From: Peptoniphilus sp. GNH
Lineage (GTDB): Bacteria; Bacillota; Clostridia; Tissierellales; Peptoniphilaceae
NCBI GenBank assembly: GCA_021307325.1
Contig: CP089931.1
Location: 1,795,442 to 1,859,441, forward strand
DNA: 64,000 bases
Reading direction: 5' to 3'
Shown here: piece after piece, positions 52,474 through 61,655 of the stretch
Layout of the letters: each line of letters starts with the position of its first letter
Position numbering within the stretch: position 1 is the first letter of the stretch
Notes under the pieces: model-generated
The model's input: only the letters and a program-made list of their open reading frames with translations
What the model was told of the DNA's origin: nothing
The model's database searches: none
Translations under genes and position numbers: made by a program

Positions 52474-54399
52474 TTGAAAAGAGGATTGAGAGGAGCAGGT
52501 TTTTACCTTCTACTTTTAGGGGTACTGATCTTAGCTTTGAGATTTTTTTCTCCACCAGCAAGGTCCATACCCAATAAGAGCTTTTCAGAGTTTGTAATAG
52601 AGTTGGAAAATGGCAAGGTTGAGTCTTTGGAAACATCATCAAATAGAGTTTACAAGGTTCAACTTAAAAAGACTGGCACCAAGCCTGGTGAAGTTTACAC
52701 AACGGTAATTCCAACAGAGGCAAAGGATTCATTTTACAAAGACTATCTAAAAGATAAAGTAGAGCAAGATGGGCTCAAGTTGATATCTGAAAAAGATACA
52801 GAGAGATCATTTTTTATTGAATTAATTCCAAATATTTTGATTTTAATAGTCTTCATATTTTTCTGGTACACAATGATTTCACAGGCTCAAGGTGGCGGCA
52901 AGATGAATTCTTTTGGCAAGTCCAAAGCCAAACTTTTAAAACCAGACAACATGAGGCCGGTTTCATTTAAGGATGTTGCAGGTCTAAAAGAGGAGAAAGA
53001 GGAACTTTTTGAAATCGTAGATTTCTTAAAAAATCCTAAAAAATTTATAAATATGGGAGCAAGAATCCCCAAAGGAGTACTCTTGGTAGGCCCACCAGGC
53101 ACTGGAAAAACATATATCTCTAGAGCGGTAGCAGGAGAAGCTGGAGTGCCATTTTTCATAATGAGTGGTTCTGACTTTGTTGAAATGTTTGTCGGAGTTG
53201 GAGCCTCAAGAGTAAGAGATCTTTTTGAAACAGCCAAAAAAAATGCTCCCTGCATCATTTTTATTGACGAGATTGATGCTGTCGGCAGAAGAAGGGGAGC
53301 AGGTCTAGGCGGCGGACACGATGAAAGAGAACAAACTCTAAATCAACTTTTAGTTGAAATGGATGGTTTCTCTACAAATGAAGGGGTCATAGTTATGGCT
53401 GCAACAAATAGGGCAGATATACTAGACCCAGCCATTTTAAGACCGGGAAGATTCGATAGGACGGTTTATGTTGGCCGCCCAGATGTGAGAGGAAGAGAAG
53501 AAATTCTTCAAGTCCATAGCAAGAGCAAGCCTCTTTCTAAAGATGTAGATTTAAAAGTGATAGCTAAACAAACACCTGGATTTACACCGGCAGATCTTGA
53601 AAATCTCATGAATGAATCTGCTCTTTTGGCAGCTAGAATAAATAAGCAGGAAATTTCTATGGAGGAAATAGAAGAAGCATCTCTTAAAGTTTCAGCTGGT
53701 CCTGCAAAGAAATCCAGAGTAGTAAGTGAAAAGGAAAGAAAACTCACAGCAGTCCACGAAGCTGGTCATGCAGTAGTATCTTATGGGTTGACAAACCATG
53801 ATCCAGTTCACATGATAACAATAATTCCAAGAGGAATGGCAGGCGGATTTACTGCATATATACCAGAAGACGATACAAGCTTTATGACTAAAGGTGAGAT
53901 GGAATCAAGGCTAATTTCTCTTTTAGGAGGAAGAGTCGCCGAAGAGCTTGTCTTAGATGACATATCAACTGGAGCATCTAATGACATTGAGAGAGTTTCT
54001 GATATAGCAAGAGCCATGGTAACTCAATATGGCATGAGTAAAAAGCTAGGGACTATCACTTATGGAAGTGATGAAGACCAAGTATTTGTCGGAAGAGATT
54101 TGGGCAAGACCAGAAATTATTCAGAAAAGACAGCATCAGAAATAGATGATGAAGTCCAAAGATTGGTATCAGAGGCTTATGAAAAGGCCAGCACAATTTT
54201 AAAAGAAAATATGGAAAAGCTTATTAGAGTTTCAGATGCACTCTTAGAAAAAGAAACTATAAATAGAGAAGAATTCGAAGCCCTATATCAAGGTAAAAAA
54301 TTGGAAAAATCAGATTATGACACAGGACAGCACCTGACTAAAGATGATGTAACAGAAGATGTATCCAAGACCTTGGAAGATATGGACAAGAATTCCTAA
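52474..54399 (+). CDS. ftsH: ATP-dependent zinc metalloprotease FtsH
   Basis: A 641-residue membrane AAA+ protease degrading membrane and regulatory proteins. Two transmembrane helices (about 8-26 and 112-132) flank an extracellular domain. The AAA core has Walker A GPPGTGKT (about 208-215), Walker [12 protein letters not shown], the second region of homology [20 protein letters not shown], and the zinc-binding HEAGH (about 428-432) with a later acidic ligand. The start is TTG 52474 with AAAGGAGGAG 7 nt away; the in-frame GTG at 52468 is part of that ribosome site. It is monocistronic with terminators on both sides. Confidence 0.97.
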   Translation: MKRGLRGAGFYLLLLGVLILALRFFSPPARSIPNKSFSEFVIELENGKVESLETSSNRVYKVQLKKTGTKPGEVYTTVIPTEAKDSFYKDYLKDKVEQDGLKLISEKDTERSFFIELIPNILILIVFIFFWYTMISQAQGGGKMNSFGKSKAKLLKPDNMRPVSFKDVAGLKEEKEELFEIVDFLKNPKKFINMGARIPKGVLLVGPPGTGKTYISRAVAGEAGVPFFIMSGSDFVEMFVGVGASRVRDLFETAKKNAPCIIFIDEIDAVGRRRGAGLGGGHDEREQTLNQLLVEMDGFSTNEGVIVMAATNRADILDPAILRPGRFDRTVYVGRPDVRGREEILQVHSKSKPLSKDVDLKVIAKQTPGFTPADLENLMNESALLAARINKQEISMEEIEEASLKVSAGPAKKSRVVSEKERKLTAVHEAGHAVVSYGLTNHDPVHMITIIPRGMAGGFTAYIPEDDTSFMTKGEMESRLISLLGGRVAEELVLDDISTGASNDIERVSDIARAMVTQYGMSKKLGTITYGSDEDQVFVGRDLGKTRNYSEKTASEIDDEVQRLVSEAYEKASTILKENMEKLIRVSDALLEKETINREEFEALYQGKKLEKSDYDTGQHLTKDDVTEDVSKTLEDMDKNS

Positions 54400-54411
54400 T
54401 GAGTAAATATA

Positions 54412-54441
54412 AAAGAAGATGTCTTGGCATCTTCTTTTTTG
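54412..54441 (+). terminator. Intrinsic terminator of ftsH
   Basis: Perfect 10-bp stem (54412-54421 with 54428-54437), 6-nt loop, T-run. Confidence 0.85.
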
Positions 54442-54550
54442 TTGAAAACAAAAGGGATTGTGACTATTTGAGATTTTATTAATATCTTTTACAAATATTG
54501 GGATTTGTAATATCATAAAGGAGAAAAAAATATTATTTAGGAGGTATATC

Positions 54551-55828
54551 ATGAAAAAGGTAAGACTACCTTACTCAAAAGAGTTTATCGAACTTGAAGT
54601 TGACGATGATGTTGCTATACTTGAAAGTAAAGCTCATGATTTTAAGCCTGACAAAAGCCAAGAAGAACTAGTAAGAGAGGCTCTTGAAAATCCAATTGAT
54701 TCGAAAAGATTATGTGAACTTGCAAAAGGCAAGAAGAGAATCACCATAATTACATCAGATCATACAAGGCCTGTTCCAAGCAGGGTGACTCTACCCATAT
54801 ACTTAGAGGAAATTAGAAAAGGTGCTCCAGATGCCGAAATCACAATACTTATAGCTACGGGTTTTCATAGACCTACAACCAAAGAAGAAATGATTCAAAA
54901 ATTTGGGGAAGAAATAGTAAAAAATGAAAAAATTGTAAATCACATCTCATCAAATGACGAAGATATGATAGAACTCGAAAAGTTGCCATCAGGCGGAAGA
55001 CTTTTGCTAAACAAACACGCAATTGACACAGACCTTCTAGTATCAGAAGGCTTTATAGAACCACACTTTTTTGCAGGTTTTTCAGGCGGAAGAAAGTCTA
55101 TCCTACCAGGGGTTGCCAGCCAAAAGACAGTTTTTGCAAATCACTGCTCTAAATTTATCGCATCTGAACATGCTAGAACGGGCAAATTAAAAGAAAATCC
55201 AATCCATAAAGACATGGAATTTGCGGCAAAAGCAGCTAAGCTTGCCTTCATTCTAAATGTAGTAATAGATGCTGATAAGAAAGTCATAGGAGCTTTTGCC
55301 GGGGATTGTGTAACAGCCCACGCCAAGGGATGTGACTTTGTAAGAGAGCTTTCAACAATAAATGGAGTGAATGCAGATATTGCAGTCACAACAAATGGAG
55401 GCTATCCTCTTGACCAAAATGTATATCAATCAGTAAAATCCATGACAGCAGCAGAAGCGGCAGTAGCTGATGATGGAGTTATAATCGAAGTTTCCAGATG
55501 CAATGACGGCCATGGAGGAGAATCATTTTATAGAACCTTCAAAGAAGCAGCTTCTCCAAAAGAAATAGAAGACCGTATTCTTCAAATACCCATGGAAGAA
55601 ACAATAGCAGACCAATGGGAAATTCAAATTTTGGCAAGAATTTTGGTTCGTCATAAGGTGATTTTCGTTACAGATAAGGAAAACAAAAAGTTGATAGAAG
55701 AAATGCATATGGAGTATGCCAGCACAGTAGAAGAAGCTCTTGAAAGAGCTAAAGAAATCAAGGGCAAGGATGCCAAGGTGGCATTTGTCCCTGATGGCGT
55801 TTCTGTAATTGTGAATAAGATGAAATAA
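54551..55828 (+). CDS. larA: LarA-family nickel-pincer racemase
   Basis: A 425-residue LarA-family protein. Lactate racemase LarA uses a nickel-pincer nucleotide bound to a lysine. The key residues known in Lactobacillus plantarum (H108, H174, K184, H200) map here to H106 (ATGFHRP), H172 and K182 (EPHFFAGFSGGRK) and H198 (FANHCSK), with identical spacings and a constant offset of two, so the enzyme looks active. Homologs racemise lactate, malate, hydroxyglutarate and other 2-hydroxyacids, so the substrate is not certain. Cofactor genes larB, larC and larE are not in the window and must be elsewhere. Start ATG 54551 follows TTAGGAGGTATATC; single-gene unit. Confidence 0.9.
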   Translation: MKKVRLPYSKEFIELEVDDDVAILESKAHDFKPDKSQEELVREALENPIDSKRLCELAKGKKRITIITSDHTRPVPSRVTLPIYLEEIRKGAPDAEITILIATGFHRPTTKEEMIQKFGEEIVKNEKIVNHISSNDEDMIELEKLPSGGRLLLNKHAIDTDLLVSEGFIEPHFFAGFSGGRKSILPGVASQKTVFANHCSKFIASEHARTGKLKENPIHKDMEFAAKAAKLAFILNVVIDADKKVIGAFAGDCVTAHAKGCDFVRELSTINGVNADIAVTTNGGYPLDQNVYQSVKSMTAAEAAVADDGVIIEVSRCNDGHGGESFYRTFKEAASPKEIEDRILQIPMEETIADQWEIQILARILVRHKVIFVTDKENKKLIEEMHMEYASTVEEALERAKEIKGKDAKVAFVPDGVSVIVNKMK

Positions 55829-55833
55829 GAATA

Positions 55834-55868
55834 AAAATATTGGTGGTAATTTTATCGCCAATATTTTT
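55834..55868 (+). terminator. Intrinsic terminator of larA
   Basis: Twelve-bp stem with one T-G pair (55834-55845 with 55856-55867), followed by a T-run. Confidence 0.85.
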
Positions 55869-56021
55869 TTTGAAATTTAAAAAAATAAAATTTTTTATAA
55901 GAAAAATGTTCTATTTATACAAGTGTAGATATAAAATTTATTCTCATAAAAGAAAGCGTGAAAAATATTTGAAAAAGCCTTGTAATTAGAGCTTTAAATA
56001 TATCTATGAATAATAAAAAAT

Positions 56022-56073
56022 AGGCTCTATAAAACTAAGTTGGTATAGCCAATAGTTTTATAGAGCTTTTTTT
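56022..56073. terminator. Terminator of the class A PBP gene
   Basis: Perfect 14-bp stem GCTCTATAAAACTA (56024-56037) with TAGTTTTATAGAGC (56053-56066). A-run to the left and T-run to the right; used by the minus-strand PBP gene and readable in both directions. Confidence 0.85.
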
Positions 56074-58615
56074 ATTCTTTAGACGAACCACCGACTTCAT
56101 AGTCGCTTGATTTTTTTCTCGATTTTTTGCTTCTAGATGAGTTTTTAGATTTTGAATCTGAATCTTTGTCGTCTTTTCTTGATCTTCTTTTGTTTGAAGA
56201 ACTATTGTTTTCGTCATCAGCTCTTTTTCTTCTTTTGCTTGAAGAGCTATTGTTTTCATTATCATCAGTTCTTTTTCTTCTGCTGTTATCCGAATCAGAA
56301 TCAGTTTTGTCGTCATCATCTTCGTCTTCTTCAGGAGCAAAATAGGATGGCTTTTGTTGATTTCTTGGGGTAAGTCCTTCAGGAATCAACTCTGTGTAGC
56401 CAAGAGCCGAGATGTATTTTCGATTGATGCCATCAGGCTTTTCAAAAAAGTCCTTGTCTTCAAGTCCTTCATGAATGGGTGACATTATTTGTGAGAATAC
56501 GCCAGCGGCAACATCTGAAGAAAATTTTAGAGAATCGTGATTGTCATTTCCTATAAATACGGAGCAGGTGTAGTAAGGTGTATAGCCAACAAACCAGGCC
56601 TCTTGCTTGGAGTTGGTTGTACCAGTTTTACCGGCGACAGTCATTTTTTTGATTTGTGCCTTTCGACCAGTTGACTTAGTTACAACTTCCTTTAGGATAT
56701 CATTCATGATATAGGCGATTTGATCGGATGTAACCCTTGTTTCCTTATGTTCAGCCTTGTAAATTTCCTTGCCATCTGACGATTCGATTTTTGTTACGAA
56801 TATAGGTTTGACGAGCTTGCCTTCATTAGGAAAGGCAGAGTAGGCTGATGCCATTTTAAGAGGTGAAATGCCATAGGTCATTCCTCCGAGAGTTAGGGCA
56901 GCGTAGTTATAGTCATTGGTCCTCATATCATCTTCTGGTTTTACCACAGAGTCGACTCCGAGTTCTTCAAGTGTGGTTACCATTTTTTTAAAGTTTTCAT
57001 CATCGTTTACTACTTTTGAATATTTTGAATATTTATTTTGCTTTGAATCCAAATTAGCAGAGATATCTCTGGCTACCAAATAAGATCCAACATTAGAAGA
57101 TCTGACCAAAAGTTGTCTTATTGATTGCCAGCCTCTATATGAGCCTACATTTTTTGGAGTAAATCCAAGATAGGGTAGATTGACACCTTGTAGAGATTCA
57201 TCAGCATAAATATCTCCTGCAGTCGCCTTGTTATTAAAAGCTGTCAAATAAACAGATATAGGCTTTATAGAAGATCCAGGTTGCCTTGGGATAATTGCTC
57301 TATTTGCAATTCTTCCTCCACCAACTCTTCTACCACCTATTACACCACGAACTTTGCCCGTAGCTTGTTCTATTATTACTGAACCGAGCTGGGGTTGAAG
57401 CTCGCCATTTTCATTTATTTTTTCGCCTCTCAAGCTAATCTTATTTACAGTATCTTCCATGGATTTTTGGATATTTATATCCATGGCTGTGTAGATATTA
57501 AGACCGCCATTGTATAATTTTTGATGGGCTTCTTCCTTAGAATAGCCGAGATCAGCTAGAATTTTAAGACTTTCGTCTTTTACGATATCTGTGTAGTATG
57601 AGGAAATACCAGAGGCCTTTCTTCTTCCTATATTTAGTATTATAGGTGCAGCCTTGGCAGTATCATGTTCATCCTTGCTAATTTTCCCTTGAGCCAACAT
57701 TTTGTCCAAGATACGCTCTTGTCTTTTTTTGCTAGTTGGATTAAATATTGCCTTCATTGGATAGACATGACCATTTTTGATTTGAAACTCTTCGAATCCG
57801 TCTATCTTTCCTATTTCTCTAAGCCTTGCTGCTATTTGTAAAAGTCTGTCATCCACATTTACATTTTGCATCGGCAAGAGAACCAGTTGAATATTTGCAA
57901 GATCATCTGATGGATCTATCTCTGCAGTGTTGTAAGGAGTGTACTTTTCAGGTAAATTAGTTACTCCTGCGATAAGAGCTGATTCTGCAAGACTCAGATC
58001 CCAAACATTTTTATTGAAGAATGTTTTGGCTGCTGCTTGGACACCTACGGTTCCTTTGGAAAAAGCTGCCGAGTTCAAATAAGCCTCTAGAATCTGGTCC
58101 TTGGAAAGGGCATTTTCTATTTGAAAAGAATAATATACATCTGTCAATTTTCTTGTCATATCAACTTGCTTTGAAGTATAGAGGTTTTTGGATAGCTGCA
58201 TGGTTATTGTAGAAGCGCCCTCTTTAAATCTCTTTGCTTTTAAGTTTTCGACCATCGCTCCCAAGACTCTTCTAAAATCGACAGCAGAGTGGTCATAAAA
58301 CCTTTCATCTTCAATCGCCACAACAGCATCTTTTAAATACTTTGGAATCTTATCGCTTGTAACATATTCTGAAAATTCACTTTGCACAAGACTCTCTAAA
58401 AGTTCGCCTTTTTCGGTGAAAATTTTGGATGTCTGAATTATACGGTCCCTGAAATTTTGTGGATCAATACTAGGAGCATCTTTCAAGACAGAAAGAATAT
58501 AGGTTCCAAGAAGTCCGCCAAGGGCAGTAAAAATAATGATTCCCAGTAAAAATATTATTGTAATGAAATTGGAAAATTTGAAATGATTCTTTTTCCTCTT
58601 TTTAGACTTTTTCAT
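56072..58615 (-). CDS. Class A penicillin-binding protein (PBP1 type)
   Basis: An 847-residue bifunctional peptidoglycan synthase. A basic cytoplasmic N-terminus and one transmembrane helix (about 15-45) precede the GT51 glycosyltransferase (about 75-250; catalytic Glu in AIEDERFYDH, and KEGASTITMQL SKNLY) and the transpeptidase domain (about 370-700; SxxK as SSIK in RQPGSSIKPI, SxN as SSN in LLVRSSN, KTGTT). The last 75-80 residues are a low-complexity tail of Asp, Ser, Asn, Lys and Arg that would be outside the cell. ATG 58615 has GGAGGAAGTG upstream; the GTG one codon earlier is too close to that site. It shares the minus strand with bioY but has its own unit. Confidence 0.95.
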   Translation of the reverse strand: MKKSKKRKKNHFKFSNFITIIFLLGIIIFTALGGLLGTYILSVLKDAPSIDPQNFRDRIIQTSKIFTEKGELLESLVQSEFSEYVTSDKIPKYLKDAVVAIEDERFYDHSAVDFRRVLGAMVENLKAKRFKEGASTITMQLSKNLYTSKQVDMTRKLTDVYYSFQIENALSKDQILEAYLNSAAFSKGTVGVQAAAKTFFNKNVWDLSLAESALIAGVTNLPEKYTPYNTAEIDPSDDLANIQLVLLPMQNVNVDDRLLQIAARLREIGKIDGFEEFQIKNGHVYPMKAIFNPTSKKRQERILDKMLAQGKISKDEHDTAKAAPIILNIGRRKASGISSYYTDIVKDESLKILADLGYSKEEAHQKLYNGGLNIYTAMDINIQKSMEDTVNKISLRGEKINENGELQPQLGSVIIEQATGKVRGVIGGRRVGGGRIANRAIIPRQPGSSIKPISVYLTAFNNKATAGDIYADESLQGVNLPYLGFTPKNVGSYRGWQSIRQLLVRSSNVGSYLVARDISANLDSKQNKYSKYSKVVNDDENFKKMVTTLEELGVDSVVKPEDDMRTNDYNYAALTLGGMTYGISPLKMASAYSAFPNEGKLVKPIFVTKIESSDGKEIYKAEHKETRVTSDQIAYIMNDILKEVVTKSTGRKAQIKKMTVAGKTGTTNSKQEAWFVGYTPYYTCSVFIGNDNHDSLKFSSDVAAGVFSQIMSPIHEGLEDKDFFEKPDGINRKYISALGYTELIPEGLTPRNQQKPSYFAPEEDEDDDDKTDSDSDNSRRKRTDDNENNSSSSKRRKRADDENNSSSNKRRSRKDDKDSDSKSKNSSRSKKSRKKSSDYEVGGSSKE
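56084..56320 (-). repeat. Imperfect repeat block coding for the charged PBP tail
   Basis: The C-terminal coding part contains related units, seen in the protein as KRT-DDNENNSSSSKRRKR followed by ADDENNSSSNKRRSR. The coding DNA repeats with a period near 50 bp. Confidence 0.65.
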
Positions 58616-58663
58616 CACTTCCTCCTTCTTGGCTTATTATAACAGATTTTAAAAGTATATATA

Positions 58664-59188
58664 TTACAAATTATTTAATTTTCTAGTGCTTATATAAGCG
58701 ACTATGGCTTTTATACAATCTCCAGGAAGGCAGGGCAAGAATACTAAGTATAAAATATTGTAAGCGTTTATAGGACTTGCAAGATAGAAATTTTTTATAA
58801 GGTATAGATAGGGAAGTCCCATGCCATAAATCACAAAATTACCAACAAGGATTGATAAAATTGTTCGGCTTTTACTTTTAGATTTTTTACAAATAGAAGA
58901 AATGACGAAGCTTGCAACGGGAAATGACAATAAAAATCCAAAACTGGGAGCAAATATGTAGTTAATTCCTCCGTGAAAGTTTGCAAAGATTGGAAGGCCT
59001 GCAAGCCCCAAGATGAGATAGGCAACTTGAGATAAAAAAGCTTCAGAAGGACTTAAAAATAGTCCGCTCAAGATTACAAAGAAGCTTTGAAGACTTATTG
59101 GAACAGGTTTAAAAGGAAGGCTTATAAAGGCTCCTATGGCTGTCAAACTCGTAAATAGCGCACATAAAACTAGTCGTTTTGTTTTCAT
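58664..59188 (-). CDS. bioY: Biotin ECF transporter S component BioY
   Basis: A 174-residue, six-pass membrane protein of the BioY family, which captures biotin and docks onto the ECF module. Family stretches are ALFTSLTAIGAFISLPFKPV followed by PISLQSFFVILSGLFL, YLILGLAGLPIF and the C-terminal LPCLPGDCIKA. It lacks its own ATPase; the ecfA1-ecfA2-ecfT genes at 36867-39332 probably supply energy. This suggests biotin uptake rather than synthesis. No BirA-like operator is evident in its upstream region. Confidence 0.93.
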   Translation of the reverse strand: MKTKRLVLCALFTSLTAIGAFISLPFKPVPISLQSFFVILSGLFLSPSEAFLSQVAYLILGLAGLPIFANFHGGINYIFAPSFGFLLSFPVASFVISSICKKSKSKSRTILSILVGNFVIYGMGLPYLYLIKNFYLASPINAYNILYLVFLPCLPGDCIKAIVAYISTRKLNNL

Positions 59189-59225
59189 AATAAAACTCCA
59201 TTCTTAAAAAATTTATTTAGGATAT

Positions 59226-59254
59226 ATTTTAAAAAATGATTTGAAATTTTACAA
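59226..59254 (-). promoter_or_regulatory. Promoter of bioY
   Basis: On the minus strand TTGTAA (59254-59249), 17-nt spacer, TAAAAT (59231-59226), 38 nt before the ATG. Confidence 0.5.
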
Positions 59255-59262
59255 GGAAAATG

Positions 59263-59291
59263 TTGAAAAATAAGAGGCTTACTTATACAAT
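59263..59291 (+). promoter_or_regulatory. Promoter of coaX
   Basis: TTGAAA (59263-59268), 17-nt spacer, TACAAT (59286-59291), 20 nt before the ATG, divergent from the bioY promoter. Confidence 0.55.
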
Positions 59292-59311
59292 CAAAAAGAA
59301 AAGGAGGCAGT

Positions 59312-60079
59312 ATGTTACTTGCAATAGATGTCGGCAATACGAATATTGTTTATGGAGTTTTTGATGGCAAAAATCTTATCCTGAGTTTGAGAATGAAAAC
59401 AGACAAGCAAAAGTCGGGAGATGAGTACGGGATAAGTTTTTTAAACAGTTTAAAGTTTAATAATATAGATAGCAAAAATATAAAGGGCATTATAATATCT
59501 TCTGTTGTACCCAGCCTTATGCATAGTTTAGAAGCCATGACAAAAAGATATTTTGGTCTTGAAAGCATAATAGTTGACAATAATTTGAAGATGAATATAG
59601 ATATAGCCTATGAAAATCCTAGCGAACTAGGGGCAGATAGAATAGCAAATGCAGTTGCCTGCGTAGAAAAATATGAGGGACCCCTGATTGTTATAGATAT
59701 AGGAACAGCGATGACATTTTGCTATATAGATAAAAGTAAGACTTATAGGGGAGGGCTTATTTTTCCGGGGATAGGAATTTCTTCAGAGGCCCTTTTTGCA
59801 AGGGCATCCAAATTGCCGAGCTTTGAAATAGTAGAAGCCAAGAGAGTTGTAGAAAAAAACACCATAGCCTCAATGCAAGCAGGCTTTTATTTTGGATATG
59901 TGAGTCTTATAGATGGAATTATTGACAAGATAGTAGAAGAAAAAGCTTTAGACAGGGTGACTCTTGTCGGCACAGGAGGATTTGCTCCCTTCCTTTTAAA
60001 AAATGCCAAGCACAAGTTTATAATAGATCAAGATTTGACTCTGGAAGGGTTGAGGATTTTATATGATCTCAACATGTGA
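59312..60079 (+). CDS. coaX: Type III pantothenate kinase
   Basis: A 255-residue ASKHA-fold kinase that phosphorylates pantothenate, the first step of coenzyme A synthesis; the type III form is not inhibited by CoA. Motifs: phosphate loop DVGNTNIVYGVF (about 5-16), GADRIANAVA (about 107-116) and VIDIGTAMTF (about 127-136), with the catalytic Asp in the second and third blocks. Length is typical. It has AAGGAGG upstream of the ATG. The order ftsH-coaX-dus-lysS of Bacillus is preserved except for the larA/PBP/bioY insertion. It overlaps dus by 17 nt. Confidence 0.96.
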   Translation: MLLAIDVGNTNIVYGVFDGKNLILSLRMKTDKQKSGDEYGISFLNSLKFNNIDSKNIKGIIISSVVPSLMHSLEAMTKRYFGLESIIVDNNLKMNIDIAYENPSELGADRIANAVACVEKYEGPLIVIDIGTAMTFCYIDKSKTYRGGLIFPGIGISSEALFARASKLPSFEIVEAKRVVEKNTIASMQAGFYFGYVSLIDGIIDKIVEEKALDRVTLVGTGGFAPFLLKNAKHKFIIDQDLTLEGLRILYDLNM

Positions 60080-61037
60080 GCCTATAAAAATAGGAAATAT
60101 AAACCTTAAATCACCCTTTCTGCTCGCTCCCTTGGCAGGATATACAGATAAGGCCTTTAGAGAGATGACAGAGGGATGGCCAGGGCTTATGTACACAGAG
60201 ATGGTATCTGCTAAGGCACTTTTTTATAAGGACAAAAAATCTTTTGAAATGCTGGATAAGATAGAAGGATTTGATGAGGCAATCCAACTTTTTGGCAATG
60301 AAGCATCTGTATTTTATGATGTAATAAGCAATTACATAAATAAGACTGACTTCAAGCTAATAGATATAAATTTAGGCTGCCCTGCACCCAAGATAGTAAA
60401 AAATAAAATGGGCTCTTATTTAATAAAAGAGCCACAAGTAGTTGGCGAAATTGTAAGAGCGTGCAAACAGGCAACAGATAAACCTATAACAATTAAAATA
60501 AGAAAGTCCTTCGAAGAAATGCAGTCCTTATATGCAATAGAAGCTGCCCTTGAAAATGGAGTAGATGCAATTTGCGTTCATGGTAGAAAGAGAGAGGACT
60601 TTTACAAAAATAATAGCGATTATAAGTATATAAAAAAGGTTGCAGATATGTCCCCGGTATGCACAATAGCAAATGGAGACATAGATTCTTACGAAAAAGC
60701 TTTGGATGTTATGGAATATACTGGTTGTAAGGGAGTTTTAATAGGAAGATCTGCCATTGGCAATCCTCAGATATTCAAAGAATTTGCAAGAAAATTTCAA
60801 GGGCTTAGCTTCGATGAACTGGGAGAAAAGGACAAGATTTTGCAAGCTATTAGACATTTGAATTTGGCGTGTGAATATAAGGGAGAAAGACTTGGAGTAT
60901 GTGAGATGAGAAAAAACTACCCAGGCTATCTAAAAGGGATAAATAACAATGCAAGCATACGCAACGAAATAAATACTAAAAAGACCAAAGCGGAAGTAGA
61001 AAAAATTTTGTATGATTTATTAAAAAATTTTGAATGA
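60063..61037 (+). CDS. dusB: tRNA-dihydrouridine synthase (DusB type)
   Basis: A 324-residue flavoenzyme that reduces uridines in the tRNA D-loop using FMN and NADPH. The TIM-barrel start FLLAPLAGYTDKAFRE, the catalytic cysteine in INLGCPAPKIVKNKMGSYL (about residue 101), the FMN-binding IKIRKSF, and VHGRKREDFY are clear, with the helical C-terminal domain. The overlap of 17 nt with coaX and its place before greA-lysS match Firmicute synteny (dusB). The exact uridine position modified is inferred. Confidence 0.94.
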   Translation: MISTCEPIKIGNINLKSPFLLAPLAGYTDKAFREMTEGWPGLMYTEMVSAKALFYKDKKSFEMLDKIEGFDEAIQLFGNEASVFYDVISNYINKTDFKLIDINLGCPAPKIVKNKMGSYLIKEPQVVGEIVRACKQATDKPITIKIRKSFEEMQSLYAIEAALENGVDAICVHGRKREDFYKNNSDYKYIKKVADMSPVCTIANGDIDSYEKALDVMEYTGCKGVLIGRSAIGNPQIFKEFARKFQGLSFDELGEKDKILQAIRHLNLACEYKGERLGVCEMRKNYPGYLKGINNNASIRNEINTKKTKAEVEKILYDLLKNFE

Positions 61038-61088
61038 TAGAAAAAAGTTAAAATGCACTAAGAAGTGAGCCGTTTAGGCAAAGACTTC

Positions 61089-61117
61089 TTGACATTTAGG
61101 AGCCTTTAAACTATAAT
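61089..61117 (+). promoter_or_regulatory. Consensus sigma-A promoter for greA-lysS
   Basis: Perfect TTGACA (61089-61094), 17-nt spacer, perfect TATAAT (61112-61117), about 53 nt before the greA start. Expected to be very strong. Confidence 0.85.
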
Positions 61118-61169
61118 TGGTGGGACTAAGAGGCTGACATGCCTTATTTTTTATGCTAGGAGCGATTTG

Positions 61170-61646
61170 ATGGTAGATAAAGATATATTTTTCACTCGTG
61201 AAGGGTTGGAAAAAATAGAAAGTGAAATAGAACATTTAAAAACAGTTAGGCGGGCAGAAGTTGCCGAAAGAATAAGAGTTGCTTTGGGCTACGGAGACTT
61301 GAGTGAAAACGCCGAATACGATGAAGCCAAGAATGAGCAGGCACAAGTTGAAGAAAGAATAGCAAAACTTGAAAACATGGTCAGAAAGGCTCAAATAATT
61401 GATGAGGAAGCACTAACCAAGGACCAAGTAAACATTGGTTCTAGAGTTGAAGTAAAAGATATGAGCGATGGGGAAATCTTCGAATACACCATAGTAGGCA
61501 GCGTGGAATCGGATCCTCTAGCAGGAAAAATCTCAAATGAATCACCTGTGGGTTCAAAACTTATAGGAGCCAAAATAGGTGAAATAGTAGAGATAGAAGT
61601 TCCTGACGGCATTATCAAATATGAAATTGTAGGTATATCTATATAG
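61170..61646 (+). CDS. greA: Transcription elongation factor GreA
   Basis: A 158-residue cleavage factor that rescues backtracked RNA polymerase. The N-terminal coiled coil contains the acidic tip DLSENAEYDEAKNEQ (D and E residues essential for transcript cleavage) and the C-terminal globular domain has VGSRVEV, ISNESPVGSKLIGAKIGEIVEIEVP. I start at ATG 61170 with TAGGAG 7 nt upstream; a TTG one codon earlier is less likely. lysS follows after 9 nt with AGGAGG. A consensus promoter lies upstream. Confidence 0.97.
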   Translation: MVDKDIFFTREGLEKIESEIEHLKTVRRAEVAERIRVALGYGDLSENAEYDEAKNEQAQVEERIAKLENMVRKAQIIDEEALTKDQVNIGSRVEVKDMSDGEIFEYTIVGSVESDPLAGKISNESPVGSKLIGAKIGEIVEIEVPDGIIKYEIVGISI

Positions 61647-61655
61647 GAGGATACA

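Noticed and set aside
56127..56345. Ser/Leu-rich open frame on the plus strand opposite the PBP tail
   Set aside because: It is a by-product of the low-complexity repeat in the PBP gene; translation is only S, L, F and E runs.
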